This document shows positions 14,251 through 21,026 of a stretch of DNA of 24,454 bases, in pieces. The position numbers were made by a program, and so were the translations under genes. The notes under the pieces are model-generated. The model was given only the letters and a program-made list of their open reading frames with translations, ran no database searches and was not told the origin of the DNA. This DNA comes from JAJZJT01 sp049964655. GTDB lineage: Bacteria; Actinomycetota; Acidimicrobiia; Acidimicrobiales; RAAP-2. The stretch covers positions 1-24,454 of the forward strand of contig JBMFXC010000038.1 in NCBI GenBank assembly GCA_049964655.1, in the 5' to 3' direction. Each line of letters begins with the position of its first letter. Position 1 is the stretch's first letter.

Positions 14251-15274
14251 ACCGTCCGGCCCCTCGGGGACGTTGCGACGCCTGCGCAGCGGGCTCGTCG
14301 CCCTGGCCGTCGTGGTCGGTGTCGGGACCGCCGGCTATGTGGGCTTCGGCCTCACGCCGCTCGACGCGCTCTACCAGACGGTCGTCACCGTCTCCACGGT
14401 CGGCTTCGGCACGACCAGTACGTTCGGGGCGGGCGAGAAGGTCTTCACCATCGGGCTCATCCTCGCCGGCGTCGGCACGGCTGCCTACACGTTCAGCCTG
14501 CTGATCGAGACGTTCGTCGAGGGGTACCTGCGGGACACGTTCGGGAGGCGTCGCATGGAGCACCGGATCCGCCAGATGCACGGGCACGTCATCCTGTGTG
14601 GATGGGGACGGGTGGGGCGGTCGATCGCCACGCACCTCAAGACGGCACCCGCAGACCTGGTCGTCGTCGACACCTCCTTGGAGCGTCTGGCCACCGTGGA
14701 CGCCCCCTTCGTCGCCGGCGATGCCACCGACGAGGGCATCCTGCTCGCCGCCGGCATCGACCGCGCCCGAGTGCTCATCACCGCCCTCAACACCGACGCC
14801 GACAACCTCTACGTCACCCTGACCAGCCGTTCGATGGCCCCCGGGCTCTTCATCGTGTCGCGCGCTGCGTCGGAGGCCGCCGTGGCCAAGCTCCTGCGTG
14901 CGGGAGCGGACCGGGTCGTGAACCCCCAGGACCTGGGGGGCGCCCGGATGGCGGCACTGGCCGTCCAGCCCCACGTCGCCGAGTTCCTCGACGTCGTCAT
15001 GCACGACGGCAGCCTCGAGTTCCGCCTCGAGCAGATCGACGTACCGGCCGGCTCGCCCATGGTCGGCCAGAGCCTGCGCGGGGCGCGGGTCCACGCGCAC
15101 ACCGGCGCGCTGGTCCTCGCTCTCCGCCATCCCGGCGAAGACTTCCGGACCAACCCACCGCCCGAGGCGATCGTCGAGGACGGCGACGTGCTGGTGGTCA
15201 TCGGCAACGCCACCCAGATCGCCGCCTTGCGAGACCTCGCCGACGGGACGACCCGCTTCGACCCCAGTACTTGA
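14225..15274 (+). CDS. Two-TM potassium channel with RCK (TrkA-N/TrkA-C) domains
   Basis: A 349-aa protein like MthK-type channels. TM1 is about 22-42, the pore helix and filter follow with TVSTVGFGTT (filter T58-V-G-F-G62), and TM2 is about 72-96. RCK-N starts at HVILCGWGRVGRSIA (121-135; GxGxxG) with VVVDTS, then LFIVSRAASEAAVAKLLRAGADRVVNP, and a TrkA-C domain ends near VLVVIG. It should conduct K+ across the cytoplasmic membrane and be gated by ligand bound to the RCK ring. The filter has Phe in place of the common Tyr, which is tolerated in known K+ channels. ATG at 14225 lies inside the rlmN 3' end; CACAAT at 14214-14219 is a possible weak -10 box. Both genes are intact. Confidence 0.92.
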   Translation: MQPDRAVREPSGPSGTLRRLRSGLVALAVVVGVGTAGYVGFGLTPLDALYQTVVTVSTVGFGTTSTFGAGEKVFTIGLILAGVGTAAYTFSLLIETFVEGYLRDTFGRRRMEHRIRQMHGHVILCGWGRVGRSIATHLKTAPADLVVVDTSLERLATVDAPFVAGDATDEGILLAAGIDRARVLITALNTDADNLYVTLTSRSMAPGLFIVSRAASEAAVAKLLRAGADRVVNPQDLGGARMAALAVQPHVAEFLDVVMHDGSLEFRLEQIDVPAGSPMVGQSLRGARVHAHTGALVLALRHPGEDFRTNPPPEAIVEDGDVLVVIGNATQIAALRDLADGTTRFDPST

Positions 15275-15288
15275 CACTTTCTGCAGTC

Positions 15289-15311
15289 AGCCAGTGACTC
15301 AGAGTCTGGCT
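15289..15311. promoter_or_regulatory. Palindrome AGCCAG-N11-CTGGCT upstream of the alcohol dehydrogenase gene
   Basis: Perfect 6-bp arms at 15289-15294 and 15306-15311 separated by 11 nt. The spacer contains a second palindrome, GACTC-A-GAGTC (15296-15306), with a centre shifted by one base. The right arm overlaps TAGCCT (15311-15316), a likely -10 box. An upstream TTGACA (15271-15276) overlaps the channel stop codon but is too far away to pair with that box. A regulator here would control the gene at 15353/15569. Confidence 0.5.
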
Positions 15312-15316
15312 AGCCT
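15311..15316 (+). promoter_or_regulatory. Possible -10 box TAGCCT with a strong SD further downstream
   Basis: TAGCCT would start transcription near 15322. GGGAGGA at 15341-15347 is a strong SD placed 5 nt before ATG 15353, in frame with the dehydrogenase. A second SD (GAGGAGG, about 15551-15557) stands before ATG 15569. Confidence 0.4.
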
Positions 15317-15485
15317 GTGGGACGGGTGCACACCAGGGCAGGGAGGACTGCGATGAACGGGGTGGCGGGCGACGCGGACGGACGGTTCGCCGACCGAAGG
15401 GCGGGCCGACCGCCGACCCGCCGGGCACTCGGCGGACCGGCGGCCATCTGGGCGCTGCATGCTGACAGGAAGCGTGGCAGTCAAC

Positions 15486-15534
15486 CGTCCGACCGGAGCT
15501 CCACCGCCGTCCTGTCGTCCGACCGGAGCTCCAC
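15486..15534. repeat. 19-bp direct repeat with 30-bp period upstream of the dehydrogenase
   Basis: CGTCCGACCGGAGCTCCAC occurs at 15486-15504 and 15516-15534. Each copy contains the 8-bp palindrome GGAGCTCC. The 30-bp period preserves the frame, so if translated it yields SDRSSTAV twice. It is either an in-frame duplication in an N-terminal extension or a pair of operator half-sites in a leader. Confidence 0.65.
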
Positions 15535-15568
15535 TGCGGTCCCGCCGGGTGAGGAGGAGGCCGACGGC

Positions 15569-16591
15569 ATGCGCGCCGCCGTCCTCGTCGGCGGTCGTCT
15601 GGTGGTGCGCGAGCTCCCTCGGCCCGTTCCCGGTCCGGGCCAGCTCCTCCTGCGCGTGCGCCTGGCTGGCGTCTGTGCCACCGACCTCGCCGCGCCGGCC
15701 GCCGGCATCCCCGACGGGACCGTGCTCGGCCACGAGCTGGTCGGCGACGTCGTCGACGTCGGCCCGGGCGCCGCTGCCGGTGGTCTCCTCGGCATTGGCC
15801 GGCGCGTCGTCGCCCTGCCCGTCCAGTCGTGTGGGACCTGCGTCGCCTGCCTGGGTGGCGATCCCGTCCACTGCCCGATGGCGCGGATCGTGGGCACCGG
15901 ACCCGGGGCCACCGGTGCGTTCGCCGAGCTCACCGTGGTGAGCCGGCACGCCGCGTTGCCAGTTCCCGAGGCGGTGCCCGACGAGGTCGCCGTGCTGGTC
16001 GAGCCGCTCGCCGCCGCCTTGCGGGCGGTCCGGCGGGCCGGGGTCGGGACGGCCGACCGGGTCCTCGTGCTCGGTGCCGGTGCGGTCGGACTGGGGGCGG
16101 CGGCCTGGGCCCGGGCGGTGGGTGCTCGGGACGTGGTGGTGAGCGACCCTCTGTCCATGCGGCGCTCCCTGGCCCTCGGTTGCGGAGCGAGCGCGGCGAT
16201 CGACCCGTCACCAGGCGGTACCGCGGTCGCCTACCGCGCTCTGGGCCGCAAGCGGCCCACCGTCGTCGTCGACTGCTCGGGGGCCGAAGAGGCCCTCGCC
16301 GGTGGGATCGACCTGCTCGGGCGAGGCGGGCGCTTGGTCGTCGCCCATCTCCACACGGAGCCCGTCCGCCTGGTGCTCCGGTCGGCCCACTTCAAGGAGC
16401 TCTCCGTCACCTTCTCGGCGTGGTACGAGGTGGACGACTTCGCACGCACGCTCGAGGCATTGTCCAGCGGTTCCCTCCCGGTGGCCGGCGTCGTCACCGA
16501 CGTCATCCCGCTCGACGAGCTCCCCGACGCCTTCGTGTCGCTCCGGCGCCCGACCAGCCAGTGCAAGGTGGCCCTCGACCCCCGGCGGTGA
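15569..16591 (+). CDS. Zinc-dependent medium-chain alcohol dehydrogenase
   Basis: A 340-aa MDR oxidoreductase. Catalytic zinc ligands are C36 (AGVCATD), H55-E56 (GHE) and probably E145; structural zinc ligands are C88, C91, C94 and C102 (CGTCVACLGGDPVHC). The Rossmann motif is LGAGAVGLG (168-176). It oxidises an alcohol, polyol or similar substrate with NAD(P); the threonine/sorbitol dehydrogenase-like branch fits, but the substrate is open. ATG 15569 has GAGGAGG upstream and begins at the first family residue. An in-frame ATG at 15353 has an even better SD and would add 72 low-complexity residues. The 294 bases before 15569 hold only this leader and its repeats. It converges on the 33-aa gene. 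Confidence 0.9.
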   Translation: MRAAVLVGGRLVVRELPRPVPGPGQLLLRVRLAGVCATDLAAPAAGIPDGTVLGHELVGDVVDVGPGAAAGGLLGIGRRVVALPVQSCGTCVACLGGDPVHCPMARIVGTGPGATGAFAELTVVSRHAALPVPEAVPDEVAVLVEPLAAALRAVRRAGVGTADRVLVLGAGAVGLGAAAWARAVGARDVVVSDPLSMRRSLALGCGASAAIDPSPGGTAVAYRALGRKRPTVVVDCSGAEEALAGGIDLLGRGGRLVVAHLHTEPVRLVLRSAHFKELSVTFSAWYEVDDFARTLEALSSGSLPVAGVVTDVIPLDELPDAFVSLRRPTSQCKVALDPRR

Positions 16592-16615
16592 CAAGCCCCC
16601 AGGGGAGACCCGGAG

Positions 16616-16634
16616 CGCCCGCTCCCTGCGGGCG
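16616..16634. terminator. Hairpin between convergent genes, likely bidirectional terminator
   Basis: CGCCCGC (16616-16622), loop TCCCT, GCGGGCG (16628-16634): a perfect 7-bp GC stem 24 bp after the dehydrogenase stop and touching the stop of the 33-aa gene on the other strand. There is no U-tract, which is common in GC-rich actinobacteria. Confidence 0.55.
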
Positions 16635-16736
16635 TCAGGCGGTGGCAGCGACGAGCCCGGCCACCACCAGCACCGGGACCATCGTGCGGTACAGGAAGCA
16701 CCACGACGGCTCGTCGGGCGTGCGCAGTGCGGGCAT
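16635..16736 (-). CDS. 33-aa single-TM small protein downstream of the MFS gene
   Basis: The product is short and amphipathic: a polar head (MPALRTPDEPSW), a Cys and aromatic stretch (CFLYRT), then about 16 hydrophobic residues (MVPVLVVAGLVAATA) ending at the stop, so one membrane helix is likely. The ATG at 16736 has a strong purine-rich SD (GAGGAGAGGAG) 5 nt upstream, unusually good for this window. It lies 70 bp after the MFS transporter stop on the same strand and directly before a hairpin. Tiny membrane proteins that accompany transporters are known in several families, and the position suggests such a partner. I do not recognise the sequence. Confidence 0.6.
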   Translation of the reverse strand: MPALRTPDEPSWCFLYRTMVPVLVVAGLVAATA

Positions 16737-16805
16737 CGTTGCTCCTCTCCTCGTCGTGCCGTCGTCACCCGGTCGCACGGGGCAGTCGTGACAGCACGGG
16801 TCGGC

Positions 16806-18518
16806 TCACGCCGGCGCCGCGCCCAGACCTGGTGCGTCACCCCCACCGTCGAGGCCGAGCTCGGCGAGCGCCCGATCGACGAGGGCCTGTCGCGCCGCGG
16901 CGTCACGTCGTGCCGAAGACGGCCGCCACCTCCCCCGAAGCAGGAAGATCGTCGGCAGGAAGGCCACCTGCCCGGCGACGCACACCCACCACCACGTCTG
17001 CCACTGCCCGGGGGCCGCGTTGCGGGCGGCGAGCACGGTCGGCGCGTGGGCCCGAAGGTAGGCGAGGTCGCGTTCGGGGACGTGCTTGAGCGCCACCAGG
17101 CGCGCCACGGCCTCAGGCGCGCTCACGTGCTCGGCGGCGCGAACCTTGGCGATCGCCTCGGCGAGGGCCCCGGACTGCGGCGGCGTCGTCCGCAACCGGG
17201 CCAAGAGAGTCGGGCCCACCTCGGCGATCGTGCGGACCTGGCTGGGGTAGGCGGCCTGGATGGCCTGCAGGGTGGGCCCGTAGTTGGCGATCGGTGACAC
17301 GGCGGTCACGACGAAGGGCGCGACGAGGAACGACAGGGCGGCGATGCCCCGGAGCACCCACCCCCACAGGGCGAGGCCGGTGCCGACAAGGGCGGGGTTG
17401 CGTGCCTCGAGCGTCTCGGAGAAGGCCGTCATCCACGGTGAGTAGGCGGCGCCCCGGGCGAACGACAGGACCGAGATGATCACCACGAAGGTCGCATAGG
17501 TGGTCAGGGGATCGGTAGCCCGGGTGGCGAAGATCGAGGTCATGGCGATACCGAGGACGGTCCCCGCCAGGATGAACGGCTTGCGGACCCCCACCCGGTC
17601 CGACACCAGCCCGACCACGACCACGGCAGTGGCGTCAGCCGCCCAGAACCAATTGCCCAGCCCGTTCGAGCGCGCCTCGGTGAACCCGAAGACGGAGTTG
17701 AAGTAGAGCACGAAGAACCCGACGGCCGCGTAGTAGATGAGCAGGAAGGTGCTGATACCGATCGACGGCAGGAGGACGTCGAGGCGGAGCATCTGGCGCC
17801 AGGGGTTGCGGACGCTCTCGGCCAGATCGAGCCCGCTCGCTCGGGCTTCGACCAGGGTGCGTTCGCGGGCCGAGACCATGAGCTGGTCGCGGAGCCCCGG
17901 GGAGAGCTCGCGCAGGGCGAAGAAAGCGACAAGGAAGAGCACGAGCCCGGTGGCCCCGGCGATGTGGTACTGGTCCTGCCAGGCATGCAGATGCCCGAGG
18001 GTGTTCGAGGCCACCTCGGTGAGGACGAGGCTCCCCACCACCGGGCCCATCGTCCACAGCCCCATCGCCGCTCCTCGCCGCACTTGAGGAGAGAAGTCGC
18101 GCACAAGGGCCGGGGTCGCCACGAGCACCATGCCTTCGACGAAGCCGACGACCGATGCGAAGACCCCGAATTCGTAGCCGTTGGTGGCGGAGGGGACACC
18201 GAAGCAGGTCGCCGCGCTGGCGAAGAGCAGTCCCCAGACGACCAGGTTGGCCCGCCCCCACCGGTCGACGCGCGCCGCCAGGAGCGAGGCCAGGGCGCCG
18301 AGGACGTTCGAGACCACGATCACGGTCAGGTAGAAGTGGAAGCTGATCTGGTAGTGGGCGAGGATGTCCGGCCCCACCGACCCACCGACGTAGGCCTCGT
18401 AGTAGAGGACGATCGTGGTGACCACGGTCACGAGGAGGAACCCGGCCCGGGCCCGAGCGCTCGGGTACGTGTCGAGCTGGCGGTCCCACAGCCGCAGCCG
18501 GCGCTGAGCGGCCGTCAC
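16806..18518 (-). CDS. MFS transporter with a large extracytoplasmic loop
   Basis: A 570-aa major-facilitator protein with about 12 TM segments. The A-like motif is ARVDRWGRANLV (82-93), with a second loop SDRVGVRKP (306-313); VEGMVLVATPALVRDFSPQVRRGAAMGLWTMGPVVGS (127-163) is well conserved in an actinobacterial MFS family of unknown substrate. A cytosolic loop at about 203-245 carries LSPGLRDQLM. Between TM11 (391-407) and TM12 (508-526) lies a helical insertion of about 97 residues, predicted outside. The C-terminus is a charged 40-residue tail. The GTG start overlaps the stop of the DinB-type gene by 4 bp (GTGA at 18518-18515), so export or uptake is coupled to that enzyme. The longer open frame beyond it is antisense shadow. 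Confidence 0.9.
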   Translation of the reverse strand: MTAAQRRLRLWDRQLDTYPSARARAGFLLVTVVTTIVLYYEAYVGGSVGPDILAHYQISFHFYLTVIVVSNVLGALASLLAARVDRWGRANLVVWGLLFASAATCFGVPSATNGYEFGVFASVVGFVEGMVLVATPALVRDFSPQVRRGAAMGLWTMGPVVGSLVLTEVASNTLGHLHAWQDQYHIAGATGLVLFLVAFFALRELSPGLRDQLMVSARERTLVEARASGLDLAESVRNPWRQMLRLDVLLPSIGISTFLLIYYAAVGFFVLYFNSVFGFTEARSNGLGNWFWAADATAVVVVGLVSDRVGVRKPFILAGTVLGIAMTSIFATRATDPLTTYATFVVIISVLSFARGAAYSPWMTAFSETLEARNPALVGTGLALWGWVLRGIAALSFLVAPFVVTAVSPIANYGPTLQAIQAAYPSQVRTIAEVGPTLLARLRTTPPQSGALAEAIAKVRAAEHVSAPEAVARLVALKHVPERDLAYLRAHAPTVLAARNAAPGQWQTWWWVCVAGQVAFLPTIFLLRGRWRPSSARRDAAARQALVDRALAELGLDGGGDAPGLGAAPA

Positions 18519-19084
18519 GAGGTCATGCCGCCCAGCCCCACCAGCCCGCGCGCCAGCTCGATCTCGCCCATGTGGCGCAGCCCGTGCTGGTAGACCCAGC
18601 ACTCGACGGCGTCCAGCAGGGTGATCCCTTCCTCCCCTGCCACCCGGGCGCTGTAGGTGCTGGCGACCTGCGGAGGGAAGGGCCGGGGAACGACCAGCCG
18701 GGTGAGCTCGACCGGGTCGAGCTCGGCGAGCCACACCTCGACCCGGTCGAAGACGGCGTGGAGGTACTCCTCGAAGGCCTCGTAGTCGCCGATGCGCTGG
18801 TGGACCATCTCGTCGACCGTCCGGTGCTTGCCGTGGTCGGCGATGGCCGGCTGTACCCGGGCCTCCCACTCGTCGTCCCACAGCGGTGGCTGCCCGGTCA
18901 TGAGGAAGTACGACGCGTCGACCATGTTGGCGATGTGGAAGAGACTGAAGGCAATGGGGACGACACCCTCCCGCTCGAAGTGGTTGACCTGGTCGAGGTC
19001 CATGGTGGCAAGCGCATCGGTGTAGAGCGAGTGCAGCGCTCGCATGCGCCGCTGCAGCGAGTCGAGGATGAGTGTGTCGGCCAT
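18515..19084 (-). CDS. DinB-superfamily protein, putative metal/thiol-dependent enzyme
   Basis: A 189-aa four-helix-bundle protein. The DinB/YfiT-type metal triad is visible as H50 (AFSLFHIANM), H167 and H171 (VYQHGLRHMGEIELA). Members of this superfamily include thiol S-transferases using bacillithiol or mycothiol; the actinobacterial setting favours mycothiol, but the sequence alone does not prove it. ATG at 19084 has a GGGGAGG SD just upstream. It heads the minus-strand operon with the MFS transporter and the 33-aa protein. Its 5' leader of about 110 nt contains a 19-bp tandem repeat. It is divergent from the DsbA-type operon, which contains a second DinB-superfamily enzyme. Confidence 0.8.
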   Translation of the reverse strand: MADTLILDSLQRRMRALHSLYTDALATMDLDQVNHFEREGVVPIAFSLFHIANMVDASYFLMTGQPPLWDDEWEARVQPAIADHGKHRTVDEMVHQRIGDYEAFEEYLHAVFDRVEVWLAELDPVELTRLVVPRPFPPQVASTYSARVAGEEGITLLDAVECWVYQHGLRHMGEIELARGLVGLGGMTS

Positions 19085-19090
19085 GGCCCT

Positions 19091-19128
19091 CCCCTCGTCA
19101 CGGCATCCCCCCCTCGTCACGGCATCCC
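19091..19128. repeat. Perfect 19-bp tandem repeat carrying two minimal ATG-CCG-TGA ORFs
   Basis: The same 19 bp occur at 19091-19109 and 19110-19128, in the leader of the DinB-type gene. On the minus strand each copy supplies ATG-CCG-TGA (19125-19117 and 19106-19098), each preceded by a G-rich purine run resembling an SD, before the real SD and ATG at 19084. It could be a simple slippage duplication, or two minimal upstream ORFs affecting translation. Confidence 0.7.
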
Positions 19129-19203
19129 CCCTCCGGGCCAGACCCTGCACCAGACCTCGGCCTTCCGGCTGAAGCCTCCGGAGCGAGGCCTGCCGGCCGG
19201 CCC

Positions 19204-19242
19204 AGTTAAGCCGTTGTCATAGGTACCGTCAACTGTTACCCT
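19204..19242. promoter_or_regulatory. Overlapping divergent promoters around one palindrome
   Basis: Plus strand: TTGTCA (19214-19219), 17-bp spacer, TACCCT (19237-19242), then 6 nt to ATG 19249. Minus strand: TTGACG (19232-19227), 17-bp spacer, TTAACT (19209-19204), predicting a start near 19197. Between the plus -35 and -10 lies an imperfect palindrome with arms GGTA (19222-19225) and TACC (19237-19240). A bound repressor would block both directions. The TetR gene at 21027 is the obvious candidate. Confidence 0.55.
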
Positions 19243-19248
19243 GCGGTC

Positions 19249-19377
19249 ATGGCGCACTCCGGCCCCTCCCGAGGGGCCGTTCCCACCGGGAGCGGTGTCT
19301 TCCCCACTCCCCGTCGTGTCACGCCGGTCCCGACCTCGGTGGCACGCACCGCGCCCGCACGCCGAGGGTGGGCGTAG
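19249..19377 (+). CDS. 42-aa leaderless small ORF heading the DsbA-type operon
   Basis: ATG at 19249 lies 6 nt after TACCCT of the best promoter in the window, with no SD, so a leaderless mRNA would begin with this ORF. The product (MAHSGPSRGAVPTGSG... ending RRGWA) is rich in Pro, Arg, Ser and Thr, with no Cys and no membrane segment. The TAG stop at 19375-19377 is also the start of a TAGGGT box serving the next gene. It may be a leader peptide, or simply the transcribed leader of the DsbA-type gene. It resembles nothing I recognise, and its coding status is uncertain. Confidence 0.4.
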   Translation: MAHSGPSRGAVPTGSGVFPTPRRVTPVPTSVARTAPARRGWA

Positions 19378-19380
19378 GGT
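19375..19380 (+). promoter_or_regulatory. Possible -10 box TAGGGT of the DsbA-type gene
   Basis: TAGGGT, then 7 nt, then ATG at 19388; no SD. This favours the ATG over a GTG 31 codons upstream. No clear -35 is present, so this may be a secondary promoter. Confidence 0.45.
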
Positions 19381-19387
19381 GGCCGTC

Positions 19388-20128
19388 ATGAGTGCCGTCG
19401 AGCACGACGCGGTGGATTTCCACTTCGACCTCATGTGCCCCTTCGCCTACCAGACCTCGCGCTGGATCCGCGAGGTGCGCGACCAGACCGGCCTCGACGT
19501 CGCCTGGCGGTTCTTCAGCCTCGAGGAGGTCAACCGACAGGAGGGCAAGAAGCACCCGTGGGAGCGGGCGTGGTCGTACGGCTGGTCGATGATGCGCATC
19601 GGGGCGCTGCTCCGCCGCCACGACATGGCCGACCTCGACCGGTGGTACGAACGGGCCGGTCGCGCCCTCCACGTCGAGGGGCGCAAGCCGCACGAGCCGG
19701 CCGTGGCACGCGCCCTCCTCGAGGAGCTGGGCCTCGACCCCGGGCTGGTCGACGAGGCCATCGCCGACCCGACCACCGGCGACGAGGTGCTCGCCGACCA
19801 TCGCAGGGTCGTCGACGCCGGGGGGTTCGGCGTGCCGACGCTGTTCTTCTCCGACGGGCAGTGCCTCTTCGGGCCCGTCCTCGTCGACCCGCCCACCGGG
19901 GAGGCCGCCGTGCGACTGTGGGACGCCGTGGCGGCGTGGCGGGAGTTCCCCCACCTCTACGAGCTCCAGCGACCGAAGTCCACGGCCGACGGGCAGGTCA
20001 TCATCGACGCCCTGCGTCCCTACCTCGAGGCCCGCGACTGGGTGAGCGTGAACCGGGGCAAGGTCGTCGACTTCGGGAAGCTCGGGGCCACCCGGGACGA
20101 CTCCCTACCAGGAGGATCCGATGCCTGA
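19388..20128 (+). CDS. DsbA-fold oxidoreductase of the mycothiol-dependent nitroreductase (Rv2466c) type
   Basis: A 246-aa thioredoxin-fold protein with a helical insertion. The active-site motif is C17-P-F-A20 in FHFDLMCPFAYQTSRWIREV; the cis-Pro loop is GVPTLFF (P150). The C-terminal part, GPVLVDPPTGEAAVRLWDAV...FPHLYELQRPKS, closely parallels mycobacterial Rv2466c as I remember it (GPVLSKIPRGEEAGKLWD, YPHFFELKR). Rv2466c uses mycothiol to reduce nitro compounds. Rv2466c has CPWC; here the second Cys is Ala, so only a monothiol mechanism is possible. The protein lacks a signal peptide and is cytosolic. It overlaps the next gene by 8 bp. A 2-hydroxychromene-2-carboxylate isomerase-like role is an alternative. 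Confidence 0.85.
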   Translation: MSAVEHDAVDFHFDLMCPFAYQTSRWIREVRDQTGLDVAWRFFSLEEVNRQEGKKHPWERAWSYGWSMMRIGALLRRHDMADLDRWYERAGRALHVEGRKPHEPAVARALLEELGLDPGLVDEAIADPTTGDEVLADHRRVVDAGGFGVPTLFFSDGQCLFGPVLVDPPTGEAAVRLWDAVAAWREFPHLYELQRPKSTADGQVIIDALRPYLEARDWVSVNRGKVVDFGKLGATRDDSLPGGSDA

Positions 20129-20954
20129 GCAGTCGCCCACCGAGACGGGCGAGCGCGCCCGCGTCATCGCCCTGCTGCGCGAGGAGTGGGGCCTCCTCGC
20201 GGAGCTCCTCGGTGAGCTCGACGACGACGCCTGGTCGGCGTCGGCCCTGCCGGGCTGGGACGTCCACGACGTGGTCGCCCACCTGGTGGGGACCGAGCGG
20301 ATGCTGGCGGGCGTGGCCGTCCCCGCCGTGCCCGAGGCGGAGACCAGCGGCCCGCACGTGAAGAACGAGATCGCCCGGTCGAACGAGGCGTGGGTCGTCG
20401 CCCTCCGCCCTCGCACGCACGCCGAGCTCCTCGACGACTTCCGGTCGGTGACCGCCGAGCGGCTCGCCGCGCTCGAGGCGCTGTCGGACGCCGAGTACGA
20501 CGCACCGTCGTGGACGCCCGCCGGCAATGCCACCTACGGCCGGTTCATGGAGATCCGGGTCTTCGACTCGTGGATGCACGAGCAGGACATCCGCTCTGCC
20601 GTCGGTCGCCCCGGCCACGAAGGCGGGCCCGTCGCCGAGCAGTCCGTCGAGGAAGTCGTCCGTGCCCTCGGCTACATCGTGGGGAAGCGGGCCGAGGTAC
20701 CCGACGGCTCGTCGGTCACCCTGCGGCTCACCGGGCCGATCGAGCGCACGGTGCACGTGGTCGTCGACGGGCGGGCAGCCGTGGTCGACGCGCTCCCGGG
20801 GCCGGCCACGGCCGAGGTGGCGCTACCGTCGAGCCTCTTCATGCGGCTGGCGGGTGGACGCGTGCGGGCCGAAGACGAGCTCGACCGGATCGAGCTGTCC
20901 GGCGACGTGGCGCTGGCCCGCCAGGTCGCTTCCCATCTGGCGTTCACCATCTGA
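20121..20954 (+). CDS. Maleylpyruvate-isomerase-family mycothiol-dependent enzyme (DinB fold)
   Basis: A 277-aa protein of the actinobacterial MDMPI-like family. The N-terminal four-helix bundle carries LPGWDVHDVVAHLVGTERML with H54, and FDSWMHEQDIRSAVG with D149 and H153: the metal triad of the DinB-type mycothiol-dependent enzymes. The C-terminal ~100 residues (GSSVTLRLTGPIERTVHVVVDG...) form the usual second domain. The characterised relative isomerises maleylpyruvate with mycothiol as cofactor; most paralogues have unknown substrates. ATG at 20121 has a strong SD (AGGAGG, about 6 nt) and overlaps the DsbA-type stop by 8 bp, so the two proteins are co-translated and probably act together on one thiol conjugate. 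Confidence 0.88.
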   Translation: MPEQSPTETGERARVIALLREEWGLLAELLGELDDDAWSASALPGWDVHDVVAHLVGTERMLAGVAVPAVPEAETSGPHVKNEIARSNEAWVVALRPRTHAELLDDFRSVTAERLAALEALSDAEYDAPSWTPAGNATYGRFMEIRVFDSWMHEQDIRSAVGRPGHEGGPVAEQSVEEVVRALGYIVGKRAEVPDGSSVTLRLTGPIERTVHVVVDGRAAVVDALPGPATAEVALPSSLFMRLAGGRVRAEDELDRIELSGDVALARQVASHLAFTI

Positions 20955-20984
20955 GCGCCGAGACGCCCGAGCGCCGAGACGCCC
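20953..20984. repeat. 16-bp tandem repeat after the MDMPI-family gene
   Basis: GAGCGCCGAGACGCCC occurs twice in tandem (20953-20968, 20969-20984), beginning within the stop codon of the upstream gene. A degenerate third copy (GAGCACCGAGAC) starts at 21001. It fills most of the 72-bp spacer before the TetR gene. It has no stable hairpin; a role as operator or as slippage product cannot be separated. Confidence 0.65.
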
Positions 20985-21026
20985 GAGCAACCCGACCGCC
21001 GAGCACCGAGACGGCATGGAGACCCT

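Noticed and set aside
15271..15276. TTGACA as the -35 of the alcohol dehydrogenase promoter
   Set aside because: The only good -10 candidate (TAGCCT at 15311) is 34 bp away. At 17-18 bp the sequence is GTGACT/TGACTC, which does not fit.
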